Positions 34,152 through 42,917 of a DNA stretch of 64,000 bases are shown here, piece after piece. Origin of the DNA: Kiritimatiellia bacterium (GTDB lineage: Bacteria > Verrucomicrobiota > Kiritimatiellia > UBA8416 > YA12-FULL-48-11); contig JAQUPZ010000012.1 of assembly GCA_028716365.1 (NCBI GenBank), positions 62,001-126,000 on the forward strand. Reading direction: 5' to 3'. How positions within the stretch are numbered: position 1 is the stretch's first letter; the number at the start of each line of letters is the position of its first letter. The translations under genes were made by a program, and so were the position numbers. A model generated the notes under the pieces. It was not told the origin of the DNA and ran no database searches. It saw nothing but the letters and a program-made list of their open reading frames with translations.

Positions 34152-36086
34152 TTAGCGTGAAATAGCGACTTTGCCAACCCATCCCATATCAGAAACCAAA
34201 CCGGTCGCCATTATGATGTATATCAAAATGACCATAATCAGAATAGTTACAAAAGAAAGGACCGGGAAGACCCAGCTCGTCTCTTCTTCTGCTGCTATCG
34301 GGCGTTGTGGATGAGTTTCAATGCCGGTACGTGCAAACGAAACAGCTTCTCTTGGTTCTCCAACTCCAGCTCCTGATTGTTTGATACGGATGGTTTTACG
34401 CCTTGTTGGAGTTGGGCCTTCTTCTTCCTCCATAATTGGCAAATCAAGGCGGGCTGTTTTGTTCAATACACTTGTATCCCCTGAATCTCCTTCGGGTTTT
34501 GCCGGTGCAGCTTTTTGTTCTACCTTGATGGTTGCAGCTTCAGTCGGTCTCTTAAGTTTGATTGTCTTCGGTCCTTCACCCGTTTTCGTTGTTTCTTCTG
34601 CAAACGCGGCTTCAAGAGAAATTCGCGAGGTCTTTCGTTTTTCATCGGTGGCAGAGGCAACAACCGGGGCAGGTGGTTTTATTGCTACCGGGGCAATCTT
34701 ACCGGCACCGGGCGATGTGGGAGGTTTGATTCTGATTGTTTTCGGAACTTCTGTTGGTTTACCTTCCGAAATACCCGGTTTGGACGGCGCAGCCAACTCC
34801 AGAGGAATTCTGGACGTTTCTTTCTTTGACGTAATAATGGTTTTTGCTTCAGCTGATGGTACAGCCTGTACTGGTGGTTTCGGAGTTAATGGAGGCTGTG
34901 GCGTTAATGTTTTTACCATTGGCGATATAGATGGTTTTGTAATGGGTTTTCCAGGTAGAGGAAGTGGAGCTGCAGCAGAAGCGGGTTTGACGTCAGGAAT
35001 AGTTATCCGCATGGTTTCTTTATTCGCTCCAGCTTGTTCGGATTTTGGCTGTGCAATGGGTTGTGTGGCAGGGGTAATCTTGGGTGCCACACGTGCAGTG
35101 GGTACAGGCGGTGCAGCTGTTGGACGCAGAACTGGTGACCCAGAAGCAGAAGGAGGCGCCAGCGTCGGAATTTGTGGTTTCAAAATGGGCTGAGAAGCAC
35201 CTGTTGAAGGGACGGTTATTCTCATGGTTGAACTTGAATCTGCCGTTGCTACAGGCTTGACCTGTGTAGGAGCTGGTGGTGGCTGAGTTGGGCGAGGTGC
35301 CGGGATTGTGGCAGGAGCAACACCAGCAGGTGGAACGGGCGCCAACTTGGGAGCAGCTGCCAGGGGCATTACAGGTTTTATACCTGGTTTTTCATCCGGG
35401 ACGGTTATTCTCATGGTTGAACTTGAATCTGCCGTTGTTACAGGCTTGACCTGTGTAGGAGCTGGTGGTGGCTGAGTTGGACGGGGTGACGGGATTGTGG
35501 CAGAAGCAACACCAGCAGGTGGAACGGGTGCCAACTTGGGAGCAGCTGCCAGGGGCATTACAGGTTTTATGTCTGGTTGTGAAGGAGTCGTAACCGGTTT
35601 TACGACCGGAACTGTTATTTTCATGGCCGCATTTGAATCTGTTGCTAATACAGGCCTGGCTTGTACAGGAGTGGATGGCGGCTGAGTTGGACGGGGTGAC
35701 GGGGTTACGGCAGGAGCAACACCAGCAGGTGGAACAGGTGCTAGCTTGGGTGTCGCAGCAGCCACAGGCATTACAGGTTTTATGCCTGGAACTGTTGGTT
35801 TCATAGTTGAACTTGAATCTGCCGCTTCAGGTTTAGATTGGACAACTGCAGGTGACGGTTGAGTGGGGGCTGCAGCAGCGACTGGAGCGTGAACTGTTGT
35901 CGGCATTGAAGGGGTTACTACTGGTTTCGGGAACAATGTAGCAGGTTTGACTTCGGCCACTGCCGGTTTTGGCGCCGATGCTGACACGGCTGGAGCCGGA
36001 ATAGACATGGGCTTAAGCAAACCATTCTTCCGTAAATCAATTTTTGGAGGGAGTCCTGCTCCCTGTGCAGAAGTTTCTCCAGCCAT
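34152..36086 (-). CDS. Proline-rich, repeat-containing tail-anchored protein
   Basis: A 644-residue protein, not recognised. There is no signal peptide; residues 1-600 are Pro/Ala/Lys/Thr-rich and probably disordered; one helix at about 612-634 (WVFPVLSFVTILIMVILIYI) leaves a short C-terminal tail. So it is anchored with a long cytoplasmic stalk, or the reverse if exported by another path. Residues about 85-300 hold tandem units of 63-70 residues (AAAPKLAPVPPAGVA, PRPTQPPPAPTQVKP). Across the whole chain a short motif recurs: TMRITVP, TMRITIP, TSRIPLE, TIRIKPP, TSRISLE, TIKLKRP, TARLDLP, TIRIKQS. GGAG precedes the ATG. It may belong to an envelope or secretion scaffold, by analogy only. Confidence 0.7.
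   Translation of the reverse strand: MAGETSAQGAGLPPKIDLRKNGLLKPMSIPAPAVSASAPKPAVAEVKPATLFPKPVVTPSMPTTVHAPVAAAAPTQPSPAVVQSKPEAADSSSTMKPTVPGIKPVMPVAAATPKLAPVPPAGVAPAVTPSPRPTQPPSTPVQARPVLATDSNAAMKITVPVVKPVTTPSQPDIKPVMPLAAAPKLAPVPPAGVASATIPSPRPTQPPPAPTQVKPVTTADSSSTMRITVPDEKPGIKPVMPLAAAPKLAPVPPAGVAPATIPAPRPTQPPPAPTQVKPVATADSSSTMRITVPSTGASQPILKPQIPTLAPPSASGSPVLRPTAAPPVPTARVAPKITPATQPIAQPKSEQAGANKETMRITIPDVKPASAAAPLPLPGKPITKPSISPMVKTLTPQPPLTPKPPVQAVPSAEAKTIITSKKETSRIPLELAAPSKPGISEGKPTEVPKTIRIKPPTSPGAGKIAPVAIKPPAPVVASATDEKRKTSRISLEAAFAEETTKTGEGPKTIKLKRPTEAATIKVEQKAAPAKPEGDSGDTSVLNKTARLDLPIMEEEEGPTPTRRKTIRIKQSGAGVGEPREAVSFARTGIETHPQRPIAAEEETSWVFPVLSFVTILIMVILIYIIMATGLVSDMGWVGKVAISR
35212..35830 (-). 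repeat. Coding tandem repeat, three full copies and a partial one
   Basis: Within the proline-rich gene, near-identical DNA blocks begin at 35212, 35401 and 35611, giving periods of 189 and 210 bp (63 and 70 codons), followed by a partial, more diverged copy. The two copies starting at 35212 and 35401 differ at only a few bases, so the duplication is recent or maintained by recombination. Confidence 0.8.
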
Positions 36087-36166
36087 AATACAACTCCATT
36101 ATTAAGACGTTATCTTCTCTGGCAAAACGAGTCAACAATGAACTCACTGAAAGAAAGAACCTTTTA

Positions 36167-36730
36167 TCATACAGCCATGATCTCTGTTTCTTTTGCTTTC
36201 AAGATGTCATCGATTTTCTTAATATAATTGTCGGTATCCTTCTGAATTTGTTTCAGTGCTTCTTCCTTGTTATCTTCTGAAACCTTGTGGTCTTTTTCGA
36301 GTTTTTTGATGTGTTCATTAGCGTCTCGGCGAACATTTCGAATCGAGACACGACCTTCCTCTGCCATTCGCTTTGCAACCTTTGTCATTTCCTTGCGTCT
36401 TTCCTCGCTGAGTTCAGGGATTGGGACGCGAATAACCCTGCCATCATTCATCGGAGTAACGCCAAGATTGGCGGCAAGAATGGTCTTTTCGATTTCCGGA
36501 AGCGCCGTGGGATCATACGCATTGATAACTATCAGTCGTGACTCGGGGGTTGAAATACCGGCGATTTCCCTGAGCCTTGTCGGTGTTCCGTAGTATGGAA
36601 CACGCAGATTCTCCACCAGTGCAGGCGAAGCCTTTCCTGTCCTGATGCCGGTAAACTGCTCGTGGAGTACGTTGATTGTTTTTGTCATTTTCTCTTCAGC
36701 ATCCAAAAGAATGTCATCAACTGATTCCAT
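36167..36730 (-). CDS. frr: Ribosome recycling factor
   Basis: A 187-residue protein, standard length, that splits post-termination ribosomes with EF-G. Conserved segments are GIRTGKASPALVENLRVPYY, LREIAGISTPESRL, NDGRVIRVPIPELSEERR and VSIRNVRRDANEHIKKLEK. AGGAGG precedes the ATG. It follows pyrH on the minus strand, the common pyrH-frr order; the gap of 92 bp holds inverted repeats. The EF-G paralogue in this window may or may not be its partner. Confidence 0.97.
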   Translation of the reverse strand: MESVDDILLDAEEKMTKTINVLHEQFTGIRTGKASPALVENLRVPYYGTPTRLREIAGISTPESRLIVINAYDPTALPEIEKTILAANLGVTPMNDGRVIRVPIPELSEERRKEMTKVAKRMAEEGRVSIRNVRRDANEHIKKLEKDHKVSEDNKEEALKQIQKDTDNYIKKIDDILKAKETEIMAV

Positions 36731-36753
36731 GTTTTGTCTGTCCTCCTGCTACG

Positions 36754-36812
36754 GCGGTTAGTACCGCTGATAATTTTCGGGAGATTAGGAATCTCATTTT
36801 CCATCACTCCCG
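36754..36812. repeat. Inverted repeats between pyrH and frr
   Basis: GCGGT-TAGT-ACCGC at 36754-36767; GAGATT-AGG-AATCTC at 36781-36795, nested inside a longer CGGGAG (36778-36783) / CTCCCG (36807-36812) pairing. The pairing could modulate frr translation or be a partial terminator after pyrH. No strong T-run follows on the minus strand. Confidence 0.35.
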
Positions 36813-36822
36813 GCTTTTTATT

Positions 36823-37557
36823 TCAGTCACACACGAGTGTGCCTATTTCTTTTCCGGCAATCGCCTGTTCAAGCGTGCCGGGTTCAAAAAAGTTCAGAAC
36901 GATTATAGGTATCTTGTTTTCCATGCAAAGGGAAAAAGCGGCGGCATCCATGACCCTCAGTGATTTGCTTAATGCTTCGGTATAGCGGAGCCTTTTGTAG
37001 AGTTTTGCATTGGGATCTTTCATTGGATCAGCTGAATAAACTCCGGCAACTTTCGTCGCCTTTACAAGCACATCTGCACCAATTTCGCTGGCACGCAGGG
37101 CTGCGGCCGTATCGGTACTGAAATAAGGATTGCCTGTGCCCCCTGCGAATATGAGGATTCGTCCTTTTTCAAAATGCCTGAGGGCACGTCGCAGGATAAA
37201 TGGTTCAGCAACTCTTGGCATTTCAATGGCGGTTTGTACACGGGTTGCCAGCCCGGTTCTTTCGAGCGCATTCTGCATGGCCATGCCATTAATGATTGTT
37301 GCCAGCATGCCCATATAATCGCCGATCGTCCTGTCGATACCGCGACCTTCGCCTGTCATTCCGCGGAAAATATTACCTCCACCGATAACCAGAGCAATTT
37401 CAACGCCCATATCATAAACATTCTTGACCCTCTGTGCTATTGTCAGGACAATTTCAGGATCGATGCAGAGATTCTTTTCCTTGTTCTGCAAAGCTTCGCC
37501 GCTTAGCTTTAGGAGGATCCTATTGTACTTGCTTTTAACAGGCTTCTTGGGTGCCAT
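36823..37557 (-). CDS. pyrH: Uridylate kinase
   Basis: A 244-residue UMP kinase (amino-acid-kinase fold) that makes UDP for nucleotide and sugar-nucleotide synthesis. Motifs: ILLKLSGEALQNK, VIGGGNIFRGMTGEG, GRILIFAGGTGNPYFSTDTA and DVLVKATKVAGVYSADP. ATG at 37557 is preferred over an in-frame TTG at 37569. It forms the pyrH-frr pair. Supply of UDP-sugars links it loosely to the surface polysaccharide locus, as for any cell. Confidence 0.95.
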   Translation of the reverse strand: MAPKKPVKSKYNRILLKLSGEALQNKEKNLCIDPEIVLTIAQRVKNVYDMGVEIALVIGGGNIFRGMTGEGRGIDRTIGDYMGMLATIINGMAMQNALERTGLATRVQTAIEMPRVAEPFILRRALRHFEKGRILIFAGGTGNPYFSTDTAAALRASEIGADVLVKATKVAGVYSADPMKDPNAKLYKRLRYTEALSKSLRVMDAAAFSLCMENKIPIIVLNFFEPGTLEQAIAGKEIGTLVCD

Positions 37558-37702
37558 GATGAATTCCAAATATTAATAAATCGACAACAATACCAACACT
37601 CTTTTCGACGGAAAACATACAGCAAAAAACAGCGTGCGTAAAGGGGGAAAAGGGCAGGAAAAAGGGGAATGAGTGGAAAGAATAATGATTGTATATTCGG
37701 TT

Positions 37703-39661
37703 TTAACGAGAGGCTGTACAGGATAAGCGGAGAAGGGGAAGAACTTCGAATGCAAGAACGCGGTTCAAGTCAAAAAGGGCAAATCCTGATGCTCCCTCTT
37801 TACCGGCAATAACAAGTTGATCCATGGTTTGAACTTGTGAAAGGCGGCTTTCTGATGTGGTGACACCAATTCCCGGATAAACCCTGCCGGCGGCCATGGG
37901 CAAGTTAAGCTGTCGCTTGACGATGGTGCTGAATTGTTCATTACTCTGTACGTAATCCATGGGGCAAACGAAATCAACAAGGTTTTCTTCAAGCCATGAC
38001 CCCCAGTCCTGAGCGATACTTTCGCTGACGCCTGGATAATTTGCATAAACTGCGGCTGAAACTTTGACTTTGATGTTGAGTGTTTGTGTCATGGCTCTCA
38101 CATCGCGTACCAGCCTGGTAATCTGAGCACGTCGCCAGCGATTGAATTCTTTTCTGGTTTCGGTTTTTCCGGGAGGTAGTGGCCATTTACTGATTTTCTT
38201 CCCGATATCGTTCTCAAAACGGCTTTTACAACCTGTACAAAAACATGTATGGGAATCCTTGAATCTGATGAAATCCAGGTGAATTCCATCTATCTGGTAC
38301 TTCTGCAGGATTTCCCTGATCGTATCTTTCTCCTGGCGAAGGTTGTCTGGATTCGAAGGACATAACCAGTTCGCAGTTTTTCCGTTATCGGAAATCATCA
38401 GGCGATTTTCCTTTTTCATCCTCTGGACAAATTCTTCAGGTGCATAATCGAGCCGCCAGCATCCTTTCCACACATGAATGCGAAGTCCATTTTTGTGTGC
38501 GGCTTCTGCGCATTTTGAAAGCTGATCTCCATAGAGGCGGAATGAATTGGATGTTGGAATCACTTTGCTGTCATAATGGGCTATCCCGGCCAACAAAAGA
38601 TTGGGCATGATGTCGGTGAAACCATTATCGGCCACTAGTTTACAAGTGCGATTCCAATCACCCGGATAAAGGCCGAGACCTGTCTGTTCCCACAATCCGC
38701 GGAATTTATCAGGTGCGACAGGCTGAATACAGGCATAGGCCTCTGCGAGCAGGGCATTAAGAGCGCGACATTTTCTGATGATCTGAGGATATTGTTTGTT
38801 GTCGAGCATTTGTTTAAGTTCAAGATAGAGTGCGGATGCACGGTCCAGGGCCGATCTTGCTTTTAATTCCGCCGGAGAATTTAGCGCGCGGGCGGTTATA
38901 CCCTTTACTGTCTCAGGGAAATCCTGATAACCGGGAAGTACGGATGATTCGAGAAGGTAATGGCACGCGGTGGAAAACCAGCAAGATGGCGCACAGTGAG
39001 CAATGATTGCTAACAACATCTGCTTTTTATTTTCAGTGTCACCGTCATCCAGTAATATATGAGACATCCAGAATCCATTGTCGGATTGGACCCACGCTGG
39101 TTCTGTTGTTACAGTCCCGGACGCGTCTTCCCAGAATGCGATAATCTTGGATTTACCAGGAAGTGGATAAGCCGGCCTGATATTGTGTGATTCCTGTCGT
39201 ACTGTTGGAGGAAGATGAGATGGCGCCTGGTCCGTGAAATGTATTACGTTCCAGCGGCCCCCGGTTTCCGCCGAAACATAATTACCAAGCTTCATATTCA
39301 GCAATCCCGCAAGATCAGGATCTGAAGAAAAGAATACGACCAATTTTCCGCCTCTGCTGATAAAGTTTCTCAGTACAGTTAGTTCCTTTTCCGGAAGTTT
39401 GGGATTATAACCGAGAATAATTACTGAAACGCCCTTAAGGGTTGACAAAGATACGGTCTCGTCATTCAGGATTTTATGTGCCAGATTGAGATCGGCCAAC
39501 CAGCGGCTTATACGTTTAGCGACAGATTCGGAATAATTTCTTTCTGCATCGTTCGGGGTGGAAACGGTTCCTTTGATAACAGCAATTTCCTGTGCTGGCA
39601 TGACCGAGCACATTAGTGTTATAAGAAAAAAGAACAACGGAAAGAGAAAATGTTTCAGCAT
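37703..39661 (-). CDS. Exported GHL10-type glycoside hydrolase-like protein
   Basis: A 652-residue secreted protein with signal peptide (cleavage near VMPAQE). Residues about 20-230 look like a class I glutamine-amidotransferase-like fold (GVSVIILGYNPKLP, FISRGGKLVVFFSS); about 300-640 form a TIM barrel of the GHL10/DUF187 group (KNGLRIHVWKGCWRLDYAPE, YQIDGIHLDFIRFKD, KVKVSAAVYANYP, VDFVCPMDYVQSN, PGIGV). Asp and Glu residues in DGIHLDFIR and FVCPMDYVQ are candidate catalytic sites. The target polymer is unknown. A GTG at 39697 would add 12 residues but lacks a good ribosome-binding site. Confidence 0.8.
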   Translation of the reverse strand: MLKHFLFPLFFFLITLMCSVMPAQEIAVIKGTVSTPNDAERNYSESVAKRISRWLADLNLAHKILNDETVSLSTLKGVSVIILGYNPKLPEKELTVLRNFISRGGKLVVFFSSDPDLAGLLNMKLGNYVSAETGGRWNVIHFTDQAPSHLPPTVRQESHNIRPAYPLPGKSKIIAFWEDASGTVTTEPAWVQSDNGFWMSHILLDDGDTENKKQMLLAIIAHCAPSCWFSTACHYLLESSVLPGYQDFPETVKGITARALNSPAELKARSALDRASALYLELKQMLDNKQYPQIIRKCRALNALLAEAYACIQPVAPDKFRGLWEQTGLGLYPGDWNRTCKLVADNGFTDIMPNLLLAGIAHYDSKVIPTSNSFRLYGDQLSKCAEAAHKNGLRIHVWKGCWRLDYAPEEFVQRMKKENRLMISDNGKTANWLCPSNPDNLRQEKDTIREILQKYQIDGIHLDFIRFKDSHTCFCTGCKSRFENDIGKKISKWPLPPGKTETRKEFNRWRRAQITRLVRDVRAMTQTLNIKVKVSAAVYANYPGVSESIAQDWGSWLEENLVDFVCPMDYVQSNEQFSTIVKRQLNLPMAAGRVYPGIGVTTSESRLSQVQTMDQLVIAGKEGASGFALFDLNRVLAFEVLPLLRLSCTASR

Positions 39662-39837
39662 GCGAATATTCAGCCATAAAAAAGTCCAAAAGGGCACAAA
39701 AAAATCATTCTAACAGTGAATTTGCAATAAATATGGGATCAAGATTATAATTTCAGCGGAAAATATTACGACATCATGTATAATGTTGTTAGACATTGAG
39801 AAGGAACTTCGGAACTTATGATAAGAATGTGAGAATT

Positions 39838-40320
39838 ATGAGCTGGATTGTTTTATATCTGAAACCAAGATGTGAGAAAAAAGTTGCTGAGTATTGCCGG
39901 ATCCAGGGTATTGATCATTATCTCCCGTTGAGGACGGAAACCAAGATTTATCAACGCCGCAAGGTAATTGTAGAGAAACCGGTATTTCCCGGATATTTCT
40001 TCGTAACAACTGATCCAAAGGAGCGGTTAGGATTACTCAAGACAAACAATATTGTAAGGACGCTTGTACCAGCCAATGAGGAACAGTTTCTTTTTGATCT
40101 GGAACAGGTACGTAAAGCGTTGATGGTAGATCCTACGCTTGGTTCGTGTGCGGCGCTTGAGCGCGGTAAGAGGGTAAGGATTACGGGCGGGCCATTCATG
40201 GGTGTCGAGGGGATGGTCAGCATGATGAAAGGAAAGAGCAAGGTGTGCCTCAATGTTGACATGATTGGCCGTGCCGTGGCGGTGGAAGTGGACAGGGAGT
40301 TTCTTGAGGTGCTTGAGTAG
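39838..40320 (+). CDS. NusG/RfaH-like transcription antiterminator (UpxY type)
   Basis: A 161-residue protein: an N-terminal NGN domain (SWIVLYLKPRCEKKVAEYC, DHYLPLRTETK, EKPVFPGYFFV) and a C-terminal KOW-type domain (ERGKRVRITGGPFMGVEGMV, MIGRAVAVEVDREFLEVLE). Such proteins promote long polysaccharide operons past early pauses. ATG at 39838 is used; GTG at 39829 is also in frame. Its place at the edge of the locus suits this role, but two minus-strand genes separate it from the main plus-strand run. I saw no ops/JUMPstart element. Confidence 0.82.
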   Translation: MSWIVLYLKPRCEKKVAEYCRIQGIDHYLPLRTETKIYQRRKVIVEKPVFPGYFFVTTDPKERLGLLKTNNIVRTLVPANEEQFLFDLEQVRKALMVDPTLGSCAALERGKRVRITGGPFMGVEGMVSMMKGKSKVCLNVDMIGRAVAVEVDREFLEVLE

Positions 40321-40375
40321 GTAAAACATCGAGATCAAACCAGGGTTTCCAGGACAAAGGTAAAACGAAGTGCTG

Positions 40376-41329
40376 TCAGGAACGGGAAGAAGACTTGAAC
40401 CATTCCATAAAACGATTAATTCCGTCTTCTATTGTTGTGGAAGGTTTGTAGTTGAGAAGGCGTTTGGCCTTGGAGACATCGGCACAGGTTATTTCCACGT
40501 CGCCTGGTTGAATCGGCAGTTTATTCAGCAAAGCTTTTTTGCCAAGGCTCTTTTCGATGATACCCACAAGTGTTGATAATGTTGTTGTGCGAGATTCGCC
40601 CAGGTTGATGATTTCGAATCCCAAGTCCCGGTCTATGGAAGACACAACGCCATTAATAATATCCGAATAAAATGTATAATCCCGGGCAGTGCTTCCATCT
40701 CCGAAAAATGGAATAGTTTTCCCCTGATCGATCAGTACGGTAAATTTATGTATCGCCATATCTGGCCGCTGGCGTGGTCCGTAGACGGTGAAGAATCGTA
40801 GAACGGTACAGGATATATCAAAAAGATGATAATAGTTATGGCAGTACAATTCGCCGGCGGCTTTCGTTGCGGCATATGGGCTTGCCGGACGATCAATACG
40901 TGCATCTTCTCGAAAAGGTGTTTCCTTGACATTACCATAAACACTGGAAGAGGAGGCGAAAACAAATCGTCTGATTTGATGACGCCGCGCCATTTCCAAA
41001 AGGTTTAATGTGCCGCGGCAGTTGACTTCTTCATAAAGAAGCGGCTGTTCGAGACTGGCCCTGACACCTGCACGGGCGGCAAGATGGACGATAACATCGA
41101 AAGAATTATCATCGAAGATTTTCTGGAGCAGTTTCATGTCAAGGATGTCGCCCTTGATGAAAGTCATGTTTGGTGCGCGCATTGCTTTTGAAATATTTTG
41201 TTCTTTTATACGGGGGTTGTAATAGTCATTAAGGTTGTCTATGACGACCACTTTATCGCCACGTTCAAGCAGTTTTTCTGTCAGATGACTGCCTATGAAT
41301 CCTGCGCCGCCTGTTACAAGAATTTCCAT
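40376..41329 (-). CDS. Nucleotide-sugar epimerase (UDP-glucuronate 4-epimerase-like)
   Basis: A 317-residue short-chain dehydrogenase. The NAD-binding GGAGFIGSHLTEKLL lies at the N-terminus and the catalytic SPYAATKAAGEL (Tyr-x3-Lys) with upstream FASSSSVYG are intact. GSTARDYTFYSDIINGVV is typical of the UDP-glucuronate/UDP-GlcNAc 4-epimerase group. It makes a UDP-uronate or amino sugar for the surface polymer. AGGAAA precedes the ATG. It converges with the antiterminator gene. Confidence 0.88.
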   Translation of the reverse strand: MEILVTGGAGFIGSHLTEKLLERGDKVVVIDNLNDYYNPRIKEQNISKAMRAPNMTFIKGDILDMKLLQKIFDDNSFDVIVHLAARAGVRASLEQPLLYEEVNCRGTLNLLEMARRHQIRRFVFASSSSVYGNVKETPFREDARIDRPASPYAATKAAGELYCHNYYHLFDISCTVLRFFTVYGPRQRPDMAIHKFTVLIDQGKTIPFFGDGSTARDYTFYSDIINGVVSSIDRDLGFEIINLGESRTTTLSTLVGIIEKSLGKKALLNKLPIQPGDVEITCADVSKAKRLLNYKPSTTIEDGINRFMEWFKSSSRS

Positions 41330-41411
41330 ATATTTCCTGTTTTGTCCAAATCACATCACTTGGAACGTTTGAACTGTAACTATTTCGAGATGTTCTGTCA
41401 AAAAGCCTTTT

Positions 41412-42668
41412 CTAATTGTTCGCTACGTTCTGAATTGCCTCAATTTTCTCAATGATCACTTCGCATATTTTTGACCGTCGCATTTTTCTGATAATAAAAG
41501 CGAAACCTTTATAGGATATTTTGGCTTCAATTTTAGGCGGCTGCGTGAAAATCTGGAAAAGCCAGTCATTAAGGGATATGGATTGGTCGGGCAGGTCAGC
41601 ACCGGTTTTCTCCCTGAGGGTTTTCAGGTCTATTCCTCCACCTGCGAGATAACGGGCTTCAGCCAGAGTGAACACGAAGTTAGGTATAATATCATATTCG
41701 TCGTGTATCTCGCCGACAATTGCTTCTGTTACATCCTCGAGGGTTACGACGCCAACGATCTTTCCTTCAGTGTTGGTGACTATGGCCATGTGTTGATAAC
41801 CCTTGGTCATGTCTTTCAACAGCGAGGTCACGTTCCGATCAGGTTTTATCGTCATAATAGGTCTGGCAATACCTGTCAGGCTTGGATCTTTGGGGTTGAG
41901 TTTAAGGGCGCTGACGATGTCTTTAACGTTCACATAGCCGACAACTTCATCAAGATTGTTTTCTTTGATAAGCGGATAACGGGTATGGTGATGTATATGA
42001 GCGGCAATCAACGCTTCCGCCATGTTCATTGAAGTTGAAAGATATTTGATGTCGTTTCGTTCCACCATAATGTCGTTAACGGATGTGTTGGATAATTGAA
42101 TGCTGCGTGCAACAATATCTTTCTGTTCCTGAGTAATAAGGCGATTGTAGAGGGCGAAACGGGCGAGAAGGTTGATTTCGTTCAGTGTATCGGGTTGATG
42201 GTGAGATCTGTTTCTGTCAAATGGCCTGTTAAGAAACTCGGCAACCACAACTATTGGTTTAAGAAATTGTACTGACAGTTTCATTGGCACTGCCATAATG
42301 CCGGCGACCAGGCGGTTGAAGCGGACGCCAAGTGTTTTCGGGACTAATTCTGTCCACTGAATCATTACGAACGAGAATACAAGAGAGTATAGAAAAATCC
42401 ATTTTGGACCGAACAGATCATGAAACTGGGATCCTGAGATTGTCGCGCCGATGGTATGGGCGAGGGTATTTACGATGAGAATAACAGCAATAGGCTGTTC
42501 TATGTGTTCTCTGAAGTGTTTCCAAATACGGCCTGCAAACGGTTTCCTCTCCGTAAGGTCCGCTATGTCGGTTGTAGAAAGGCTTAGAAGGCATGCCTCC
42601 ATCAGATTGCACATGAAGGAAATAGACAAGGCAATTGTAACAGTTAAAATAAAAGGTATGAATATCAT
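41412..42668 (-). CDS. CNNM/HlyC-CorC family transport protein
   Basis: A 418-residue membrane protein: an N-terminal DUF21/CNNM transmembrane region (LSISFMCNLMEACLLSLS, PIAVILIVNTLAHTIGATIS, WTELVPKTLGVRF) and a CBS-domain pair (NDIMVERNDIKYLS, DEVVGYVNVKDIVSAL, IVTNTEGKIVGVVTLEDV), ending with a short CorC_HlyC domain. The family is tied to magnesium or divalent-cation efflux. GAGAG precedes the ATG. It shares the strand with the preceding epimerase gene and is not obviously part of polymer synthesis. Confidence 0.88.
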   Translation of the reverse strand: MIFIPFILTVTIALSISFMCNLMEACLLSLSTTDIADLTERKPFAGRIWKHFREHIEQPIAVILIVNTLAHTIGATISGSQFHDLFGPKWIFLYSLVFSFVMIQWTELVPKTLGVRFNRLVAGIMAVPMKLSVQFLKPIVVVAEFLNRPFDRNRSHHQPDTLNEINLLARFALYNRLITQEQKDIVARSIQLSNTSVNDIMVERNDIKYLSTSMNMAEALIAAHIHHHTRYPLIKENNLDEVVGYVNVKDIVSALKLNPKDPSLTGIARPIMTIKPDRNVTSLLKDMTKGYQHMAIVTNTEGKIVGVVTLEDVTEAIVGEIHDEYDIIPNFVFTLAEARYLAGGGIDLKTLREKTGADLPDQSISLNDWLFQIFTQPPKIEAKISYKGFAFIIRKMRRSKICEVIIEKIEAIQNVANN

Positions 42669-42917
42669 AATGTCACTCTCGGTTATTATGTTTTATTTGA
42701 GATTTTTCATGTAAACGGTTTAAACAAGCTACGGTTGGGCGTCTTTTAAATCAAGAAGCTTTTGGTGTATGGTTGCCAAATAATCGTGATGCGTGTAAAA
42801 ACAATCAGAAATTGGTTGAACTTGTTATTCGAAACGGTGAAGATTTATACGGTTGCCTGTGTTGCGTGGAAGATATTTAGGACTTGGGACAAATAATTTT
42901 TTTATTGGAGAAACTTG

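Noticed and set aside
34321..35193. Long plus-strand open frame (290 codons) opposite the proline-rich gene
   Set aside because: It lies entirely antisense to the real gene; the Gly-rich translation mirrors the proline-rich codons and has no domain or ribosome-binding site.
39838..42914. ops/JUMPstart element for the RfaH-like protein
   Set aside because: No GGCGGTAG-type core was seen on either strand by eye.
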